Source: Bryobacteraceae bacterium
GTDB lineage: Bacteria; Acidobacteriota; Terriglobia; Bryobacterales; Bryobacteraceae
DNA: 64,000 nt
Assembly: GCA_026129905.1 (NCBI GenBank)
Contig: JAHCHE010000023.1
Location: 80,860-144,859 of the forward strand
Reading direction: 5' to 3'
Below are positions 42,970 to 52,708 of the stretch, piece after piece. Under the pieces are notes generated by a model. It ran no database searches. It was given only the letters and a program-made list of their open reading frames with translations, and had not been told where the DNA came from. How positions within the stretch are numbered: position 1 is the first letter of the stretch; every line of letters begins with the position of its first letter. The position numbers and the translations under genes are program-made.

Positions 42970-45381
42970 ATGCCAAAGACTCCTGATGCCGGCAAGACGC
43001 GCAAGGACAAGCCAGTCGGAGGAAGCCCGGACCAGCCGCTTTCGGCCGAGGAACTACGCAAGATCGATGCCTACTGGAGAGCCGCGAATTATCTTTCGGT
43101 CGGCCAGATCTACCTCTACGACAACCCGCTTCTGAAGGAACCGCTGAAGGCCGAGCACGTCAAGCCCCGGCTGCTCGGACATTGGGGTACCACGCCGGGA
43201 CTGAACTTCATTTACGTCCATTTCAACCGCGTCATCAGGAAATTCGACCTGGACGTCATCTACATTACCGGACCGGGTCACGGCGGACCGGCGCTGGTAG
43301 CCAACACGTACATGGAAGGCTCGTACTCCGAGTTATACACGCACGTCGGCCGGGACGCGGAAGGGGTGAAGACGCTGTTTACGCAGTTTTCGTTCCCGGG
43401 AGGCGTTCCCAGCCACGTTGCCGCCGAAGTCCCCGGCTCGATTCACGAAGGCGGCGAACTGGGGTACGCGCTGGCGCACGCCTACGGCGCCGCGTTCGAC
43501 AACCCGGACCTGCTGGTTTGCTGCGTGGTGGGCGACGGGGAGGCGGAGACGGGTCCGCTGGCGGCAAGCTGGCACTCGAACAAGTTCCTCAACCCGCTGA
43601 CCGACGGCGCGGTGCTGCCAATTTTGCATCTGAACGGCTACAAAATCGCGGGACCGACGGTGTTTGCCCGCATGCCGGAAGAGGAACTGGTCCAGTTGTT
43701 CCGCGGGTACGGTTACAAGCCGTATTTCGTGTCGGGCGACGAGCCGGCGACGATGCACCAGGCAATGGCGGACACGCTGGACCGGGTGGTGACGGAGATC
43801 CGCGAGACGCAGCGGCAGGCGCGGGAAAAGGGCTCGGAAGAACGGATCGTCTGGCCCATGATCATCCTTCGCAGCCCGAAAGGCTGGACCGGCCCGAAGG
43901 TCGTGGACGGCAAGCAGGTGGAAGGAACGCACCGCTCGCACCAAGTGCCGCTGGCGCAGGTGAAGAGCAATCCGGCGCAATTGGCGATGCTCGAGCAGTG
44001 GATGAAGAACTACCGGCCGGAGGAACTGTTCGATGAAAACGGCGCCCTGATTCCGGAGTTGGCGGAACTGGCGCCGAAAGGCAATCGCCGCATGGGCGCC
44101 AACCCGCACGCCAACGGAGGGCTCCTGCTCCAGGATCTCTTGCTGCCGGACTTCCGAAGATACGCTGTCCAGGTGGACAAGCCCGGGACGTCGTTCGTGG
44201 AAGCGACCCGCGTGTGCGGCGCTTTTCTGCGCGACGTGATGAAGCGTAACAACAGGAACTTTCGCGTGGTAGGCCCGGACGAGACGGCTTCCAACCGGTT
44301 GGACGCGCTGTTTGAAGTGACCGAGCGCGCCTGGAACGCGGAAATTCTGCCCACCGACGCCCACCTGTCGCGGCACGGCCGGGTGATGGAAGTGCTGAGC
44401 GAGCACCTGTGCCAGGGGTGGCTGGAAGGCTACCTGCTGACCGGCCGGCATGGTTTCTTTTCCTGCTATGAGGCTTTCATCCACATCGTCGATTCGATGT
44501 TCAACCAGCATGCGAAGTGGTTGAAGGTAACGCGCGAGATCGCCTGGCGCCGCCCTATCGCGTCACTGAACTACCTGCTCACGTCGCACGTCTGGCGGCA
44601 GGACCACAACGGTTTCAGCCACCAGGACCCCGGCTTCCTCGACCACGTCGCCAACAAGAAAGCCGACGTTGTACGCATCTACTTGCCGCCGGACGCCAAC
44701 ACATTGCTATCGGTGACCGACCACTGCCTGCGCAGCCGCAACTACGTCAACGTGATCGTGGCGGGCAAGCAGAGCGCTCTGCAATGGCTGGACATGGATG
44801 CGGCCATCAAGCACTGCACCATCGGCGCGGGCATCTGGACATGGGCGAGCAACGACCAGGGAACCGAACCCGACGTGGTCATGGGCTGCTGCGGCGACAT
44901 CCCGACGCTGGAGACGCTGGCCGCCGTCGATCTGCTGCGGCGCACGTTTCCGGACCTGAAAATTCGCGTCGTGAACGTCGTCGACCTGATGACGCTCCAG
45001 CCGTCTTCGGAGCATCCGCACGGCTTGACGGACCGCGAGTTCGACTCCATCTTCACCACGGATAAGCCGATCATCTTCGCCTTCCACGGCTACCCCTCGC
45101 TGATCCACCAGTTGGCGTACCGGCGCACGAATCACGTCAATCTGCACGTGCGAGGCTACAAAGAGGAAGGAACCACCACGACGCCGTTCGACATGACGGT
45201 GCGCAACGACCTCGACCGGTTCCACCTGGCAGGCGACGCGGTGGACCGGGTTCCGAAATTACAGCGAATTGGGGCGCATTTCAAGAAGTATTTGCGGGAT
45301 AAGCTGATCGAGCACAAGCACTACGTCGCCCGGCAGGGCGACGACATGCCGGAAATCCGCGATTGGACCTGGCCTTACTGA
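42970..45381 (+). CDS. xfp: Xylulose-5-phosphate/fructose-6-phosphate phosphoketolase
   Basis: This protein of about 803 aa is a thiamine-diphosphate enzyme that cleaves xylulose-5-P or fructose-6-P with phosphate to acetyl-P plus glyceraldehyde-3-P or erythrose-4-P. Recognisable segments are [22 protein letters not shown] at the N-terminus, TGPGHGGPA, the TPP site [21 protein letters not shown], and C-terminal [13 protein letters not shown] with [17 protein letters not shown]. The ATG at 42970 gives the usual family length. Its GGAGG is only 1 nt away, so the TTG at 42898, with a better-spaced GGAG, is also possible. The 3' end overlaps the convergent next gene by 7 nt. No acetate kinase is adjacent. 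Confidence 0.92.
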   Translation: MPKTPDAGKTRKDKPVGGSPDQPLSAEELRKIDAYWRAANYLSVGQIYLYDNPLLKEPLKAEHVKPRLLGHWGTTPGLNFIYVHFNRVIRKFDLDVIYITGPGHGGPALVANTYMEGSYSELYTHVGRDAEGVKTLFTQFSFPGGVPSHVAAEVPGSIHEGGELGYALAHAYGAAFDNPDLLVCCVVGDGEAETGPLAASWHSNKFLNPLTDGAVLPILHLNGYKIAGPTVFARMPEEELVQLFRGYGYKPYFVSGDEPATMHQAMADTLDRVVTEIRETQRQAREKGSEERIVWPMIILRSPKGWTGPKVVDGKQVEGTHRSHQVPLAQVKSNPAQLAMLEQWMKNYRPEELFDENGALIPELAELAPKGNRRMGANPHANGGLLLQDLLLPDFRRYAVQVDKPGTSFVEATRVCGAFLRDVMKRNNRNFRVVGPDETASNRLDALFEVTERAWNAEILPTDAHLSRHGRVMEVLSEHLCQGWLEGYLLTGRHGFFSCYEAFIHIVDSMFNQHAKWLKVTREIAWRRPIASLNYLLTSHVWRQDHNGFSHQDPGFLDHVANKKADVVRIYLPPDANTLLSVTDHCLRSRNYVNVIVAGKQSALQWLDMDAAIKHCTIGAGIWTWASNDQGTEPDVVMGCCGDIPTLETLAAVDLLRRTFPDLKIRVVNVVDLMTLQPSSEHPHGLTDREFDSIFTTDKPIIFAFHGYPSLIHQLAYRRTNHVNLHVRGYKEEGTTTTPFDMTVRNDLDRFHLAGDAVDRVPKLQRIGAHFKKYLRDKLIEHKHYVARQGDDMPEIRDWTWPY

Positions 45382-45800
45382 CGGTATCGCTCGAGGCCGC
45401 CCAAAAGCTCGAGGATCCGGTTGTAGGCGGCAGAGACCCCGGAATCGCCGGTAAGCTTCGCCATGGGCCGCCTCTCGCCTGGCAGTCCGGCCTCCTCCGG
45501 CAGCACAAGGGCGCGCGTTTCGTCGATCAGTCCGGCGCCGTCTTCTCGCGAGAGCGAGGAGCCGAGCGCGGCGTCGAAGCGCGCCACCAATGCCAGCAAC
45601 TCGCGCAGCCAGCCGGAAGACGGGTCGTGATACTGCGCGTCCACGGATTCCCGGGCCGACGCGGCCTGCACCAGCTCGAGTTCGGTGGCGACAGCGCTCT
45701 GCTCGGCTTCGTGCATCGCCTCGTGCAGCTTGTACAATTCGTCCCGAAGATGTTTCAAGCCTTCCTGGAGCGCCGGTGGCGCCGATTTGACGGACGGCAT
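45375..45800 (-). CDS. Small coiled-coil protein of unknown function
   Basis: This 141-aa, mostly helical cytoplasmic protein has a heptad-like segment ([20 protein letters not shown]) at residues about 15-34 and another near the C-terminus ([18 protein letters not shown]). There is no membrane helix or signal. The amino-acid composition looks like real protein rather than an antisense shadow, and the frame extends cleanly from an ATG. It is convergent with the phosphoketolase gene. No family recognised. Confidence 0.55.
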   Translation of the reverse strand: MPSVKSAPPALQEGLKHLRDELYKLHEAMHEAEQSAVATELELVQAASARESVDAQYHDPSSGWLRELLALVARFDAALGSSLSREDGAGLIDETRALVLPEEAGLPGERRPMAKLTGDSGVSAAYNRILELLGGLERYRQ

Positions 45801-45983
45801 ACGTCTCTACGCGGCAGCATCCAAGGGTCCGCAGTGTGACGCGTGGCGCCCCCGCGGAGCGGAGCGGCTGTCCAAGGCGCTTGCCGTTCAGTTATTTCCC
45901 CAGATTTCCTGTGGCTCTTGGACAAGATAGGCGGCGGCGAGGCCCTCCGTGGGCGCCGCTCGATTTCTGCGCGGGTGCGCAGA
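45801..45983. other. Intergenic region upstream of cytochrome P460
   Basis: This is a divergent promoter region of about 180 bp. The P460 frame is open through most of it, but the translated sequence does not look like a signal peptide, so I treat it as non-coding. No clear promoter pair was found. Confidence 0.5.
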
Positions 45984-46616
45984 ATGTTCCGCGTCCCATC
46001 GCGCCCGCCCGGCGCGTTGTACGCTATCGGAATGGGATGCGTTCTGGCGCTGATACTCGTTGCCGGCCTGGCGTTCGCCGGCGACAAAGCTCGGTTCACG
46101 GCCGATGGCGCGCTGATACGGCCGTCGAATTACCGCGAGTGGATCTTCCTGTCCTCGGGACTCGGGATGACGTACGGACCCAATGCGCCCGCTTCCGGCG
46201 CGCCGTTGCGGTTCGACAACGTCTTCGTCAATCCATCCTCGTACCAGGCTTTCCGGCGGACGGGCCGCTGGCCGGACGGCACGGTGCTGGTGCTGGAGGT
46301 TCGCGAATCGCAATCCAGGGGCTCGATCAACGAAAGGGGCCACTACCAGACCTCAATCGCGGCGATTGAAGCCAATGTGAAGGACTCGCGGCGCTTCCCC
46401 AACGGCGGTTGGGCGTTTTTCGATCTGACGCCGCGCGGCGAGGATTCGCCGAAGGCGGTGAGCGCCGTGCCGCCGGGGAACAATTGCGAGAAATGTCATT
46501 CCACCAACGGCGCGGTGGACAACACGTTCGTCCAATTTTATCCCGAATTGATTCCGTTTGCACAGAAATTCGGTACGTATAAACCCGGCGCCACGGCGCC
46601 CGAGGCCCAACACTAA
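45984..46616 (+). CDS. Cytochrome P460-family protein
   Basis: This protein of about 210 aa has a signal peptide (MGCVLALILVAGLAFAG). It has the P460 fold pattern: YREWIFLSSGLGMTYGP, then FDNVFVNPSSYQAFRRTGRWPDGTVLVLEVRES, and the c-heme motif CEKCHSTNGAVDNTFVQFYPEL near the C-terminus. Cytochromes P460 are periplasmic and oxidise hydroxylamine or detoxify nitrogen oxides through a Lys-crosslinked heme. The crosslinking Lys cannot be certified here, so a plain mono-heme relative is possible. The start could also be the ATG at 46032, directly at the signal peptide. Confidence 0.78.
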   Translation: MFRVPSRPPGALYAIGMGCVLALILVAGLAFAGDKARFTADGALIRPSNYREWIFLSSGLGMTYGPNAPASGAPLRFDNVFVNPSSYQAFRRTGRWPDGTVLVLEVRESQSRGSINERGHYQTSIAAIEANVKDSRRFPNGGWAFFDLTPRGEDSPKAVSAVPPGNNCEKCHSTNGAVDNTFVQFYPELIPFAQKFGTYKPGATAPEAQH

Positions 46617-46662
46617 CCACCATGGTCGCGCGAGGCGTCCTCCTCTCGGCGGGGCAGGCAAC

Positions 46663-48081
46663 GTGAGCGAAATCTGTTTCCTGCCGGCGACGGGAATGGC
46701 GCGGCTTTTGCGCGCCCGCGAGCTGTCGGCGCGCGAACTTATGCGGGCGCACCTGGAGCAGATCGAGCGGGTGAACCCGAAAGTGAACGCAATCGTGACG
46801 CTCGATGCGGCGAAGGCGATGGAGCGGGCCGCGCAAGCCGACGAGAGCGCGGCCAGGGGCGTGTTTCTCGGATCGCTCCACGGACTCCCCATCGCCCACA
46901 AGGACCTGCTCGAGACCAGGGGCATGCGGACCACGTACGGTTCGCCGATTTTCCGCGACTACGTACCCGCCTTCGACGCCCTGGCGGTGGAGCGCATCCG
47001 GGACGCGGGCGCCATCCTGATCGGCAAGACCAACACCCCGGAGTTCGGCGCGGGCTCGCAGACCTTCAATCCCGTCTTCGGCGCGACCCGCAATCCCTGG
47101 GACCTCTCCAAGACCTGCGGCGGCAGCAGCGGAGGCGCGGCGGTGGCGCTGGCGTGCGGCATGCTTCCCATCGCCGACGGCAGCGACATGGGCGGATCGC
47201 TTCGAAATCCCGCCAGTTTCTGCTCGGTCGTTGGATTCCGGACCTCGCCGGGTCGCGCGCCGATTGTCCCCGCGCGCTCGGCCTGGCAGGCGCTGAGCGT
47301 GTTGGGACCGATGGCGCGAAGCGTGGCGGACGCGGCGCTGCTGCTCTCGGCGATGGCCGGTCCCGATCCCCGCGCGCCGTTGTCGCTGGACGACCCCGGA
47401 TCGCGTTTCGCGGCGCCGCTCGACCGCGACTTCCGCGGCGCGCGCGTGGCGTGGACCGGCGGGATTGCGGGCGCCATGTTCGAGAAGCGCGTCCTGGAGG
47501 TTGTGGCGCGCGGCCGGAAGACGCTGGAATCGCTCGGCTGCATCGTCGAGGAAGCGCAGTTGGATCTGTCCGGCGCCGACGGGATCTTCAAAACCTTTCG
47601 GGCGCTGAGCTTCTTCGCGGCGTACGGACCGCTGTTGCGCGACCACCGGCGCGAGATGAAGGAGACGATAGTCGAGGAGATCGAGCGCGGCGCCCGGTTG
47701 ACGCCGGGCGACCTGGCGCGCGCGGAGTACGACTGGTCGCGCCTGCTGGAACGCACGGGCGAGTTCATGACGAAGTACGAATTCTTCGCGCTCCCCACCA
47801 CGCAGGTGGCGCCGTTCGACGTGAACCGGCCGTATCCGGATGAGATCGAGGGCGTGAAGATGGCGAGCTACATCGACTGGATGCGGTCCTGCTACCGGGT
47901 GACGCTCACGGCGCTGCCGGCCATCTCCGTTCCGGCGGGGTTCACCGCCGAGGGATTGCCAGTGGGGATCCAGATCGTCGGCCGCCATCATGACGACTGG
48001 GGCGTCCTGCAGGTCGCGCATGCATTCGAATTGGCGAGCAACGCGGTCCGGCGTCCGCCGCCCACGGCCGCCCCAATTTGA
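46663..48081 (+). CDS. Amidase-signature hydrolase
   Basis: This 472-aa protein of the amidase signature family has the catalytic triad Lys80 (GLPIAHKD), Ser155 (CGGSSGG) and Ser179 (DMGGS), with the same spacing as GatA enzymes. It hydrolyses amide bonds. It is not obviously GatA, since no gatB or gatC lies nearby and glnS is present, so a role in small-amide or aryl-acylamide hydrolysis is more likely. The GTG at 46663 follows GGGGCAGG by 4 nt. The longer upstream frame overlaps the P460 gene end and looks non-coding. Confidence 0.85.
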   Translation: MSEICFLPATGMARLLRARELSARELMRAHLEQIERVNPKVNAIVTLDAAKAMERAAQADESAARGVFLGSLHGLPIAHKDLLETRGMRTTYGSPIFRDYVPAFDALAVERIRDAGAILIGKTNTPEFGAGSQTFNPVFGATRNPWDLSKTCGGSSGGAAVALACGMLPIADGSDMGGSLRNPASFCSVVGFRTSPGRAPIVPARSAWQALSVLGPMARSVADAALLLSAMAGPDPRAPLSLDDPGSRFAAPLDRDFRGARVAWTGGIAGAMFEKRVLEVVARGRKTLESLGCIVEEAQLDLSGADGIFKTFRALSFFAAYGPLLRDHRREMKETIVEEIERGARLTPGDLARAEYDWSRLLERTGEFMTKYEFFALPTTQVAPFDVNRPYPDEIEGVKMASYIDWMRSCYRVTLTALPAISVPAGFTAEGLPVGIQIVGRHHDDWGVLQVAHAFELASNAVRRPPPTAAPI

Positions 48082-48084
48082 TCG

Positions 48085-48107
48085 AGTCCGCCCGAATCCG
48101 GCGGACT
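48085..48107 (+). terminator. Hairpin after the amidase gene
   Basis: AGTCCGCC (48085-48092) and GGCGGACT (48100-48107) form a perfect 8-bp stem with a 7-nt loop, 3 nt after the stop codon. There is no T-run. Confidence 0.45.
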
Positions 48108-48129
48108 GGTAAACTGATCTTTGGCCTAA

Positions 48130-48942
48130 ATGCTTCGCTTGCTCCGCCTGAGCCTTCTCGCCGCGCTTGTCGCGTCGACCGCATGGCCCCTCGATGTTTC
48201 CAAGCTCCAGCCGCAGGGCTATCTGAGCGACTTTGCGGGCGTGGTGGACGGCGCGTCCAGGCAGTCGATCGAACAGTATTGCTCGCGCGTCGAGGCGTCC
48301 ACCGGCGCCCAGATCGCGCTGGTGACGCTGAACACGCTGGAAGGCGAGCCGATCGAAGATGTGGCCAACCAGTTGTTCCGCGCCTGGGGCGTCGGCAAGA
48401 AAGAGACGAACGAGGGCATTCTCCTGCTGCTGGTGATTCAGGACCGGCGCAGCCGCCTCGAGGTGGGCTACGGCCTGGAGCCGATCATCCCGGACGGCTA
48501 TGCGGGAAGCCTGCTGCGCGAGATGCGGCCGGCGCTGCGCGAGGGTCGGTACGCGGAAGCAATGGCCGTCGCGGCGCAGCAGATCGGCGACCGCATCGGG
48601 GAAAAGAAGGGCGTCCAGGTGGAAGCGCTGCCGCGGCGCCAGCGTCCGGCGTCCGGGCAGCGCGAGGGCTTCCCCTGGCCGGTGTTGGTCGGCCTTGCGG
48701 CTCTGGTACTTTGGATGACGGCGGCGAAGCGGAACGTGCGCCGCGTGCGCCGTTCGGGGTTCCGGTCGGCCGACGATGCGTTGACCACGTTATTGCTGGG
48801 CAGCATCCTCGGACGCGGGATGCACGGCGGCGGTTCCCACGGACGGAGCCGCGGGGGCTTCGGAGGCTTCGATTCCTTTGACGGCTTCGGCGGCTTCGGC
48901 GGCGGCGACTCGGGCGGCGGCGGCGCCTCCAGCAGTTGGTAG
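48130..48942 (+). CDS. TPM-domain membrane protein (YgcG family)
   Basis: This 270-aa protein has a signal peptide (LLRLSLLAALVASTAWP), a periplasmic TPM domain at residues about 22-150 (LQPQGYLSDFAGVVDGASRQSIEQYC, NEGILLLLVIQDRRSRLEVGYGLEPIIPD) and a membrane helix (about 181-197). It ends in a Gly/Phe-rich tail (GGFGGFDSFDGFGGFGGG). YgcG/TPM proteins are usually encoded beside LemA and are thought to act in envelope or membrane-protein maintenance. Here a nucleotidyltransferase gene lies between this gene and lemA. Confidence 0.82.
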   Translation: MLRLLRLSLLAALVASTAWPLDVSKLQPQGYLSDFAGVVDGASRQSIEQYCSRVEASTGAQIALVTLNTLEGEPIEDVANQLFRAWGVGKKETNEGILLLLVIQDRRSRLEVGYGLEPIIPDGYAGSLLREMRPALREGRYAEAMAVAAQQIGDRIGEKKGVQVEALPRRQRPASGQREGFPWPVLVGLAALVLWMTAAKRNVRRVRRSGFRSADDALTTLLLGSILGRGMHGGGSHGRSRGGFGGFDSFDGFGGFGGGDSGGGGASSSW

Positions 48943-48960
48943 AACCCGGCGGGTAGCGAG

Positions 48961-49671
48961 ATGCAAAGAGTTCTGGACGAACTGGTCAAGCGGCTCACGA
49001 AGACCTACGATGACCGGCTGGTTTCGGTGATTCTGTACGGCTCGGCGGCGGTTGGCGACCACGAGGGGCGCTTCTCCGACATCAACGTGTTTTGCGTCCT
49101 CCGGGACGTCACGCCGCGCGAGCTTTCCGAGGCCGAGCCCATCTTTCGCTGGTTCCGCAGCCTGGACAATCCTGCGCCGCTGCTGATGAGCGAGGAAGAA
49201 GTACGCACCTCGACGGACTGTTTCCCGATCGAATTTCACGACATTCAGGAGCAGAATCGCATCCTCTACGGGCGGGACGTCGTGTCGGACCTGGAGATCG
49301 ACGACTCGTTCTACCGGGCGCAGGTGGAATACCAGCTTCGCGCGAAAGTGCTGCGGCTGCGGCAGAAGGGCGCCGGCGTCATGACGGATCGGGAACTGCT
49401 GCTGCGCCTGCTGGCCGATTCGCTGTCCACATTCTGCGTCCTGTCGCGCCACGCTCTGCGGCTGCACGGCGTGAAGGGCAGGTGGCAGAAACGCGAGGTC
49501 ATTGAGCAGGCGCGGGAGACCTTCGGCTTCGACGCGGCGCCGTTTCTGACGCTGCTGGATGTGCGCGAGGAGCGAATCAAACCCGAAGCCGTCGATCCCG
49601 GGCCGCTCTACGGGAAGTATCTTAAGGAAATTCAGGTGGTCGTCGACGCGGTAGACCGGCTGGAGAAGTGA
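48961..49671 (+). CDS. Nucleotidyltransferase-fold protein (MNT-like)
   Basis: This 236-aa soluble protein has an N-terminal pol-beta-type nucleotidyltransferase motif, LVSVILYGSAAVGDHEGRFSDINVF, near residues 20-44. The second catalytic acid of the usual GSx(n)SDxD pattern is Asn here, which may weaken or abolish activity. The C-terminal half (about 110-236) is helical. Related proteins are MNT-type antitoxins, but no HEPN toxin gene is adjacent; the C-terminal helices could be a fused HEPN-like part. It sits between TPM and LemA genes, 18 nt after the first. Confidence 0.65.
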   Translation: MQRVLDELVKRLTKTYDDRLVSVILYGSAAVGDHEGRFSDINVFCVLRDVTPRELSEAEPIFRWFRSLDNPAPLLMSEEEVRTSTDCFPIEFHDIQEQNRILYGRDVVSDLEIDDSFYRAQVEYQLRAKVLRLRQKGAGVMTDRELLLRLLADSLSTFCVLSRHALRLHGVKGRWQKREVIEQARETFGFDAAPFLTLLDVREERIKPEAVDPGPLYGKYLKEIQVVVDAVDRLEK

Positions 49672-49754
49672 CATCGGACCGCGCGCAGCGCGCGTCCCGG
49701 AAAGTACGGCGCGCCGGCGAACAGGCAACCGATCGTTGAAGAAGGGGAGAACGC

Positions 49755-50321
49755 ATGAAAGTCCTTGCCATCCTACTTGGAGTACTACTACTGGCCGGGC
49801 TGATCTTCGGAGGCAAGCTGGTCGGGGTACGAAACGAACTGGTGACGCAGAACGAAGCGATCCAGGCGGCGTGGTCGCAGGTCGACGTCGTGCTGCAACG
49901 GCGCGCCGACCTGATTCCGAACCTGGTGGAGACGGTGAAAGGGATTGCCAAACAGGAGAAAGCCGTCGTCGATTCGGTGACCAGCGCGCGCGCGGCGCTG
50001 ATGGGCGCGCGGACCCCGGCCGAACGGATTGAAGCCAACACGGCGCTGGATTCGGCGCTGAGCCGGCTGCTGGTGGTGGTAGAGAACTATCCCCAGATCA
50101 AATCGAGCGAGAATTTCCTGCGGCTCCAGGACGAACTGGCCGGTACGGAGAACCGCATCGCGGTGGAGCGGCGCAAGTACAACGAGACGGTGCAGCGCTA
50201 CAATACCAACATCGCGCTGTTCCCGAATAATATCGCGGCGTCGCTGTTCGGCTTCCAGCGAAACGACAACTACTTCCGAACGGAACCAAGCCAGCGGGAG
50301 GCGCCCAAGGTTGCTTTCTAG
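49755..50321 (+). CDS. lemA: LemA-family membrane protein
   Basis: This 188-aa protein has one N-terminal helix (VLAILLGVLLLAGLIFGG) and the LemA core: NEAIQAAWSQVDVVLQRRADLIPNLVETVKG, then ENYPQIKSSENFLRLQDELAGTENRIAVERRKYNETVQRYNT. LemA proteins face the periplasm as helical bundles; their role is unresolved but linked to the TPM/YgcG proteins. A strong Shine-Dalgarno sequence (AAGGGGAG) lies before the ATG. Confidence 0.9.
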   Translation: MKVLAILLGVLLLAGLIFGGKLVGVRNELVTQNEAIQAAWSQVDVVLQRRADLIPNLVETVKGIAKQEKAVVDSVTSARAALMGARTPAERIEANTALDSALSRLLVVVENYPQIKSSENFLRLQDELAGTENRIAVERRKYNETVQRYNTNIALFPNNIAASLFGFQRNDNYFRTEPSQREAPKVAF

Positions 50322-50366
50322 CGCCGGCGGCCCGCGCCCCGCGGTAACGCAAGGTGGATTCGTGAT

Positions 50367-51812
50367 ATGAGCGTGCAGACATTCCGCAACTACGTCAATG
50401 GGGAGTGGGTGGAAGGCCCGACCTTTGAGAACCGCAATCCGGCGAACACGGACGAGGTGGTCGGGCTGTTCGTCAAAGGGACTCCGGACGACATCACCGC
50501 CGCCGCCGACGCGGCCCAGGCGGCGTTTCCCGGCTGGGCGAATCTCAATGCCCCGGCGCGCGGGAACTACCTGTTCAAAGTGGCCGACATCCTCGACCGG
50601 CGCTTCGAAGAAATCTCCGCGGAGATGACGCGCGAGGAAGGCAAGACGCTGCCTGAGGCCAAAGGTGAGGTGCGCCGGGCGATCAACATCTTTCGCTACT
50701 TCGGAAGCGAAGGGTCGCGGTTGCCGGGCATCCAGGTTCCGTCGGAGCGCGAGCGCGTCCACATGTTCGCCGTCCGCAAACCGATCGGCGTGGTCGGCCT
50801 GGTGACGCCGTGGAATTTCCCCAGCGCGATTCCGGCCTGGAAACTGGCGCCCGCGCTGGTCTGTGGCAATACGGTGGTGCTCAAGCCGGCGTCGGCGGCG
50901 CCGCTGAGCGCCTGGCGGATCGTCGAGGCGTGTCACGAAGCCGGCATCCCTAAGGGCGTGGTGAACTTCGTCGCCGGCGCGGGCGGAACGCTGGGCGATG
51001 CGCTGATTAACGCGCGGCCGCTGCGCGGAATTTCGTTCACCGGCTCGTGCGGCGTCGGCAACCGGCTGCACGAGGACGCGTCGAAGCGCCGCCTGCGCAT
51101 CCAGCTCGAGATGGGCGGAAAGAATCCCACCATCGTGCTGGCCGACTGCGATTTCCCGCTCGCCGTGGAGAACGTCGTCAACGGCGCGTTCTTTTCTACC
51201 GGCCAGAAGTGCACGGCGACGAGCCGCGCGATTGTCGAGGAATCGATCTACGACCGTTTCCTGGAAGCGCTGGTCGAGCGGACCCGCAAGCTGAAGGTCG
51301 GCAACGGGCTCGAACCGGGCGTTCATATCGGCCCGGCCATCGACGAGTCGCAGCTCGAAACGGATCTGCGCTACATCGAAATCGGGCGCAAGGAAGCGGG
51401 CGAACCGCTGATCGGAGGCTCTAGGCTCACCGGCGACGGCTACGATAAGGGCTACTTCGTAGCGCCGACCATCTTCGCGAATGTCACCCAGAACATGACC
51501 ATCGCGCAGGAGGAGATTTTCGGCCCCGTGCTCGGTGTCATGAAAGCGAAGAATTTCGAGGAGGCGATGTCGCTCGCCAACGCGATCCCTTTCGGCCTTT
51601 CGGCGTCCATCCAGACTACAAACCTAAGCCGCGTGTTCGAATATGTCTACGGCACGGAGGCCGGGCTCCTGACCGTGAATCTTCCGAGCGCCGGAGTCGA
51701 GTACCAATTGCCGTTCGGGGGCACTAAAGAGTCGAGCTTCGGACCCAAGGAGCAAGGCCCCGCGGCGCTGGATTTTTACACGGATTACAAGACCGTTTAT
51801 CTCAAATACTGA
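50367..51812 (+). CDS. Aldehyde dehydrogenase (2-oxoglutarate semialdehyde dehydrogenase-like)
   Basis: This 481-aa NAD(P)-dependent dehydrogenase has the Rossmann segment GLVTPWNFPSAIPAWKLAPALVCGNTVVLKPA, FTGSCGVGNRL, the general base Glu in LEMGGKNP (near 247) and the catalytic Cys in GQKCTATSR (near 282). Together with the FAH-family protein it matches the last two steps of non-phosphorylative pentose/uronate oxidation (Weimberg type), in which 2,5-dioxopentanoate is oxidised to 2-oxoglutarate. The stop overlaps the next start (TGATG). Other semialdehyde substrates cannot be excluded. Confidence 0.88.
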   Translation: MSVQTFRNYVNGEWVEGPTFENRNPANTDEVVGLFVKGTPDDITAAADAAQAAFPGWANLNAPARGNYLFKVADILDRRFEEISAEMTREEGKTLPEAKGEVRRAINIFRYFGSEGSRLPGIQVPSERERVHMFAVRKPIGVVGLVTPWNFPSAIPAWKLAPALVCGNTVVLKPASAAPLSAWRIVEACHEAGIPKGVVNFVAGAGGTLGDALINARPLRGISFTGSCGVGNRLHEDASKRRLRIQLEMGGKNPTIVLADCDFPLAVENVVNGAFFSTGQKCTATSRAIVEESIYDRFLEALVERTRKLKVGNGLEPGVHIGPAIDESQLETDLRYIEIGRKEAGEPLIGGSRLTGDGYDKGYFVAPTIFANVTQNMTIAQEEIFGPVLGVMKAKNFEEAMSLANAIPFGLSASIQTTNLSRVFEYVYGTEAGLLTVNLPSAGVEYQLPFGGTKESSFGPKEQGPAALDFYTDYKTVYLKY

Positions 51813-52654
51813 TGAAAATTTCGAGAGTCAAGCTAGACGGGCAGCCGACGGCGGCGGTGTTTGAAGGTGAGTTCTGCCGGCCGATTCCGGGCTATACAAT
51901 CCAGGAGCTGATTCAACGGGCTGAGGCGGAGCACACGCCCTTGCACGAACTCGCGGCCGAACTGGCGAGCGCCCATCGCGAACAACTGCTGCCGCTGGCG
52001 CCGCTGCGGCCCCCAGAGGTGTGGGCCTGCGGCTGCACCTACGAAGCGAGTTCGAGTTTCCGCGACGCCGAGCATGGCACCCGCGAGGGATTCTACGCCC
52101 ACGTCTACCGCGAGCCCCGGCCCGAGATCTTCTTCAAGGGGACCTCGCGCGTGTGCGTGGGACCGGGCGAACCGATCGGTATCCGGCCCGATTCCACCTT
52201 TACGGCGCCGGAGCCGGAACTGGCGGTGGTTCTGGGCAGCAAAGGCCTGATCATCGGCTACACGCTGGCGAACGACGTCTCGGCGTGGGACATCGAGCGC
52301 GAGAATCCGCTCTACCTGCCGCAGTCGAAGGTCTACGACGGCTGCTGCGCGCTGGGACCGGTGATCGTCACCAGCGACGAACTGACTAACCCCTACAACC
52401 TCGAGATGACCTGCGTCATCACCCGCGGCGAAAGCACCGTCTTTTCCGGCAGCGTCAATACCTCCAAGCTGCACCGGAAGATCGAGACGCTGGTGGAATA
52501 CCTCCTGCGGGCGAACTCCGTTCCGCGGGGAACTGTTCTGCTGACCGGAACGGGGATCATCGTCCCCCAGGAAGCGGCCATCCAGCCCGGCGACGTGGTC
52601 ACCATACGCGTGCCGGAAATCGGGGAACTGTCGAACCCCGCGGCGCTGGTCTAA
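51812..52654 (+). CDS. Fumarylacetoacetate-hydrolase-family protein (2-keto-3-deoxy-acid dehydratase-like)
   Basis: This 280-aa protein has an N-terminal small domain and the FAH beta-roll. The metal-binding Glu pair is in TAPEPELAVVLG, followed by GYTLANDVSAWDIERENPLYLPQSKVYDGCCALGPVIV and TGTGIIVPQEAAIQPGDVVTI. The partnership with the dehydrogenase favours the AraD/KdpD-type dehydratases that turn 2-keto-3-deoxypentonate into 2,5-dioxopentanoate. Translation is coupled to the dehydrogenase. Sugar dehydrogenase and lactonase genes are not in the window, so the pathway is incomplete here. Confidence 0.82.
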   Translation: MKISRVKLDGQPTAAVFEGEFCRPIPGYTIQELIQRAEAEHTPLHELAAELASAHREQLLPLAPLRPPEVWACGCTYEASSSFRDAEHGTREGFYAHVYREPRPEIFFKGTSRVCVGPGEPIGIRPDSTFTAPEPELAVVLGSKGLIIGYTLANDVSAWDIERENPLYLPQSKVYDGCCALGPVIVTSDELTNPYNLEMTCVITRGESTVFSGSVNTSKLHRKIETLVEYLLRANSVPRGTVLLTGTGIIVPQEAAIQPGDVVTIRVPEIGELSNPAALV

Positions 52655-52708
52655 ACGCCTGTCGGTTGTGGGGCACCGTCGAAAGTCAACAGTCTTTCAT
52701 CCCTTTTG

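Noticed and set aside
45843..45983. Longer start for the cytochrome P460 protein
   Set aside because: The added residues do not form a signal peptide, whereas one is present just after the chosen start.
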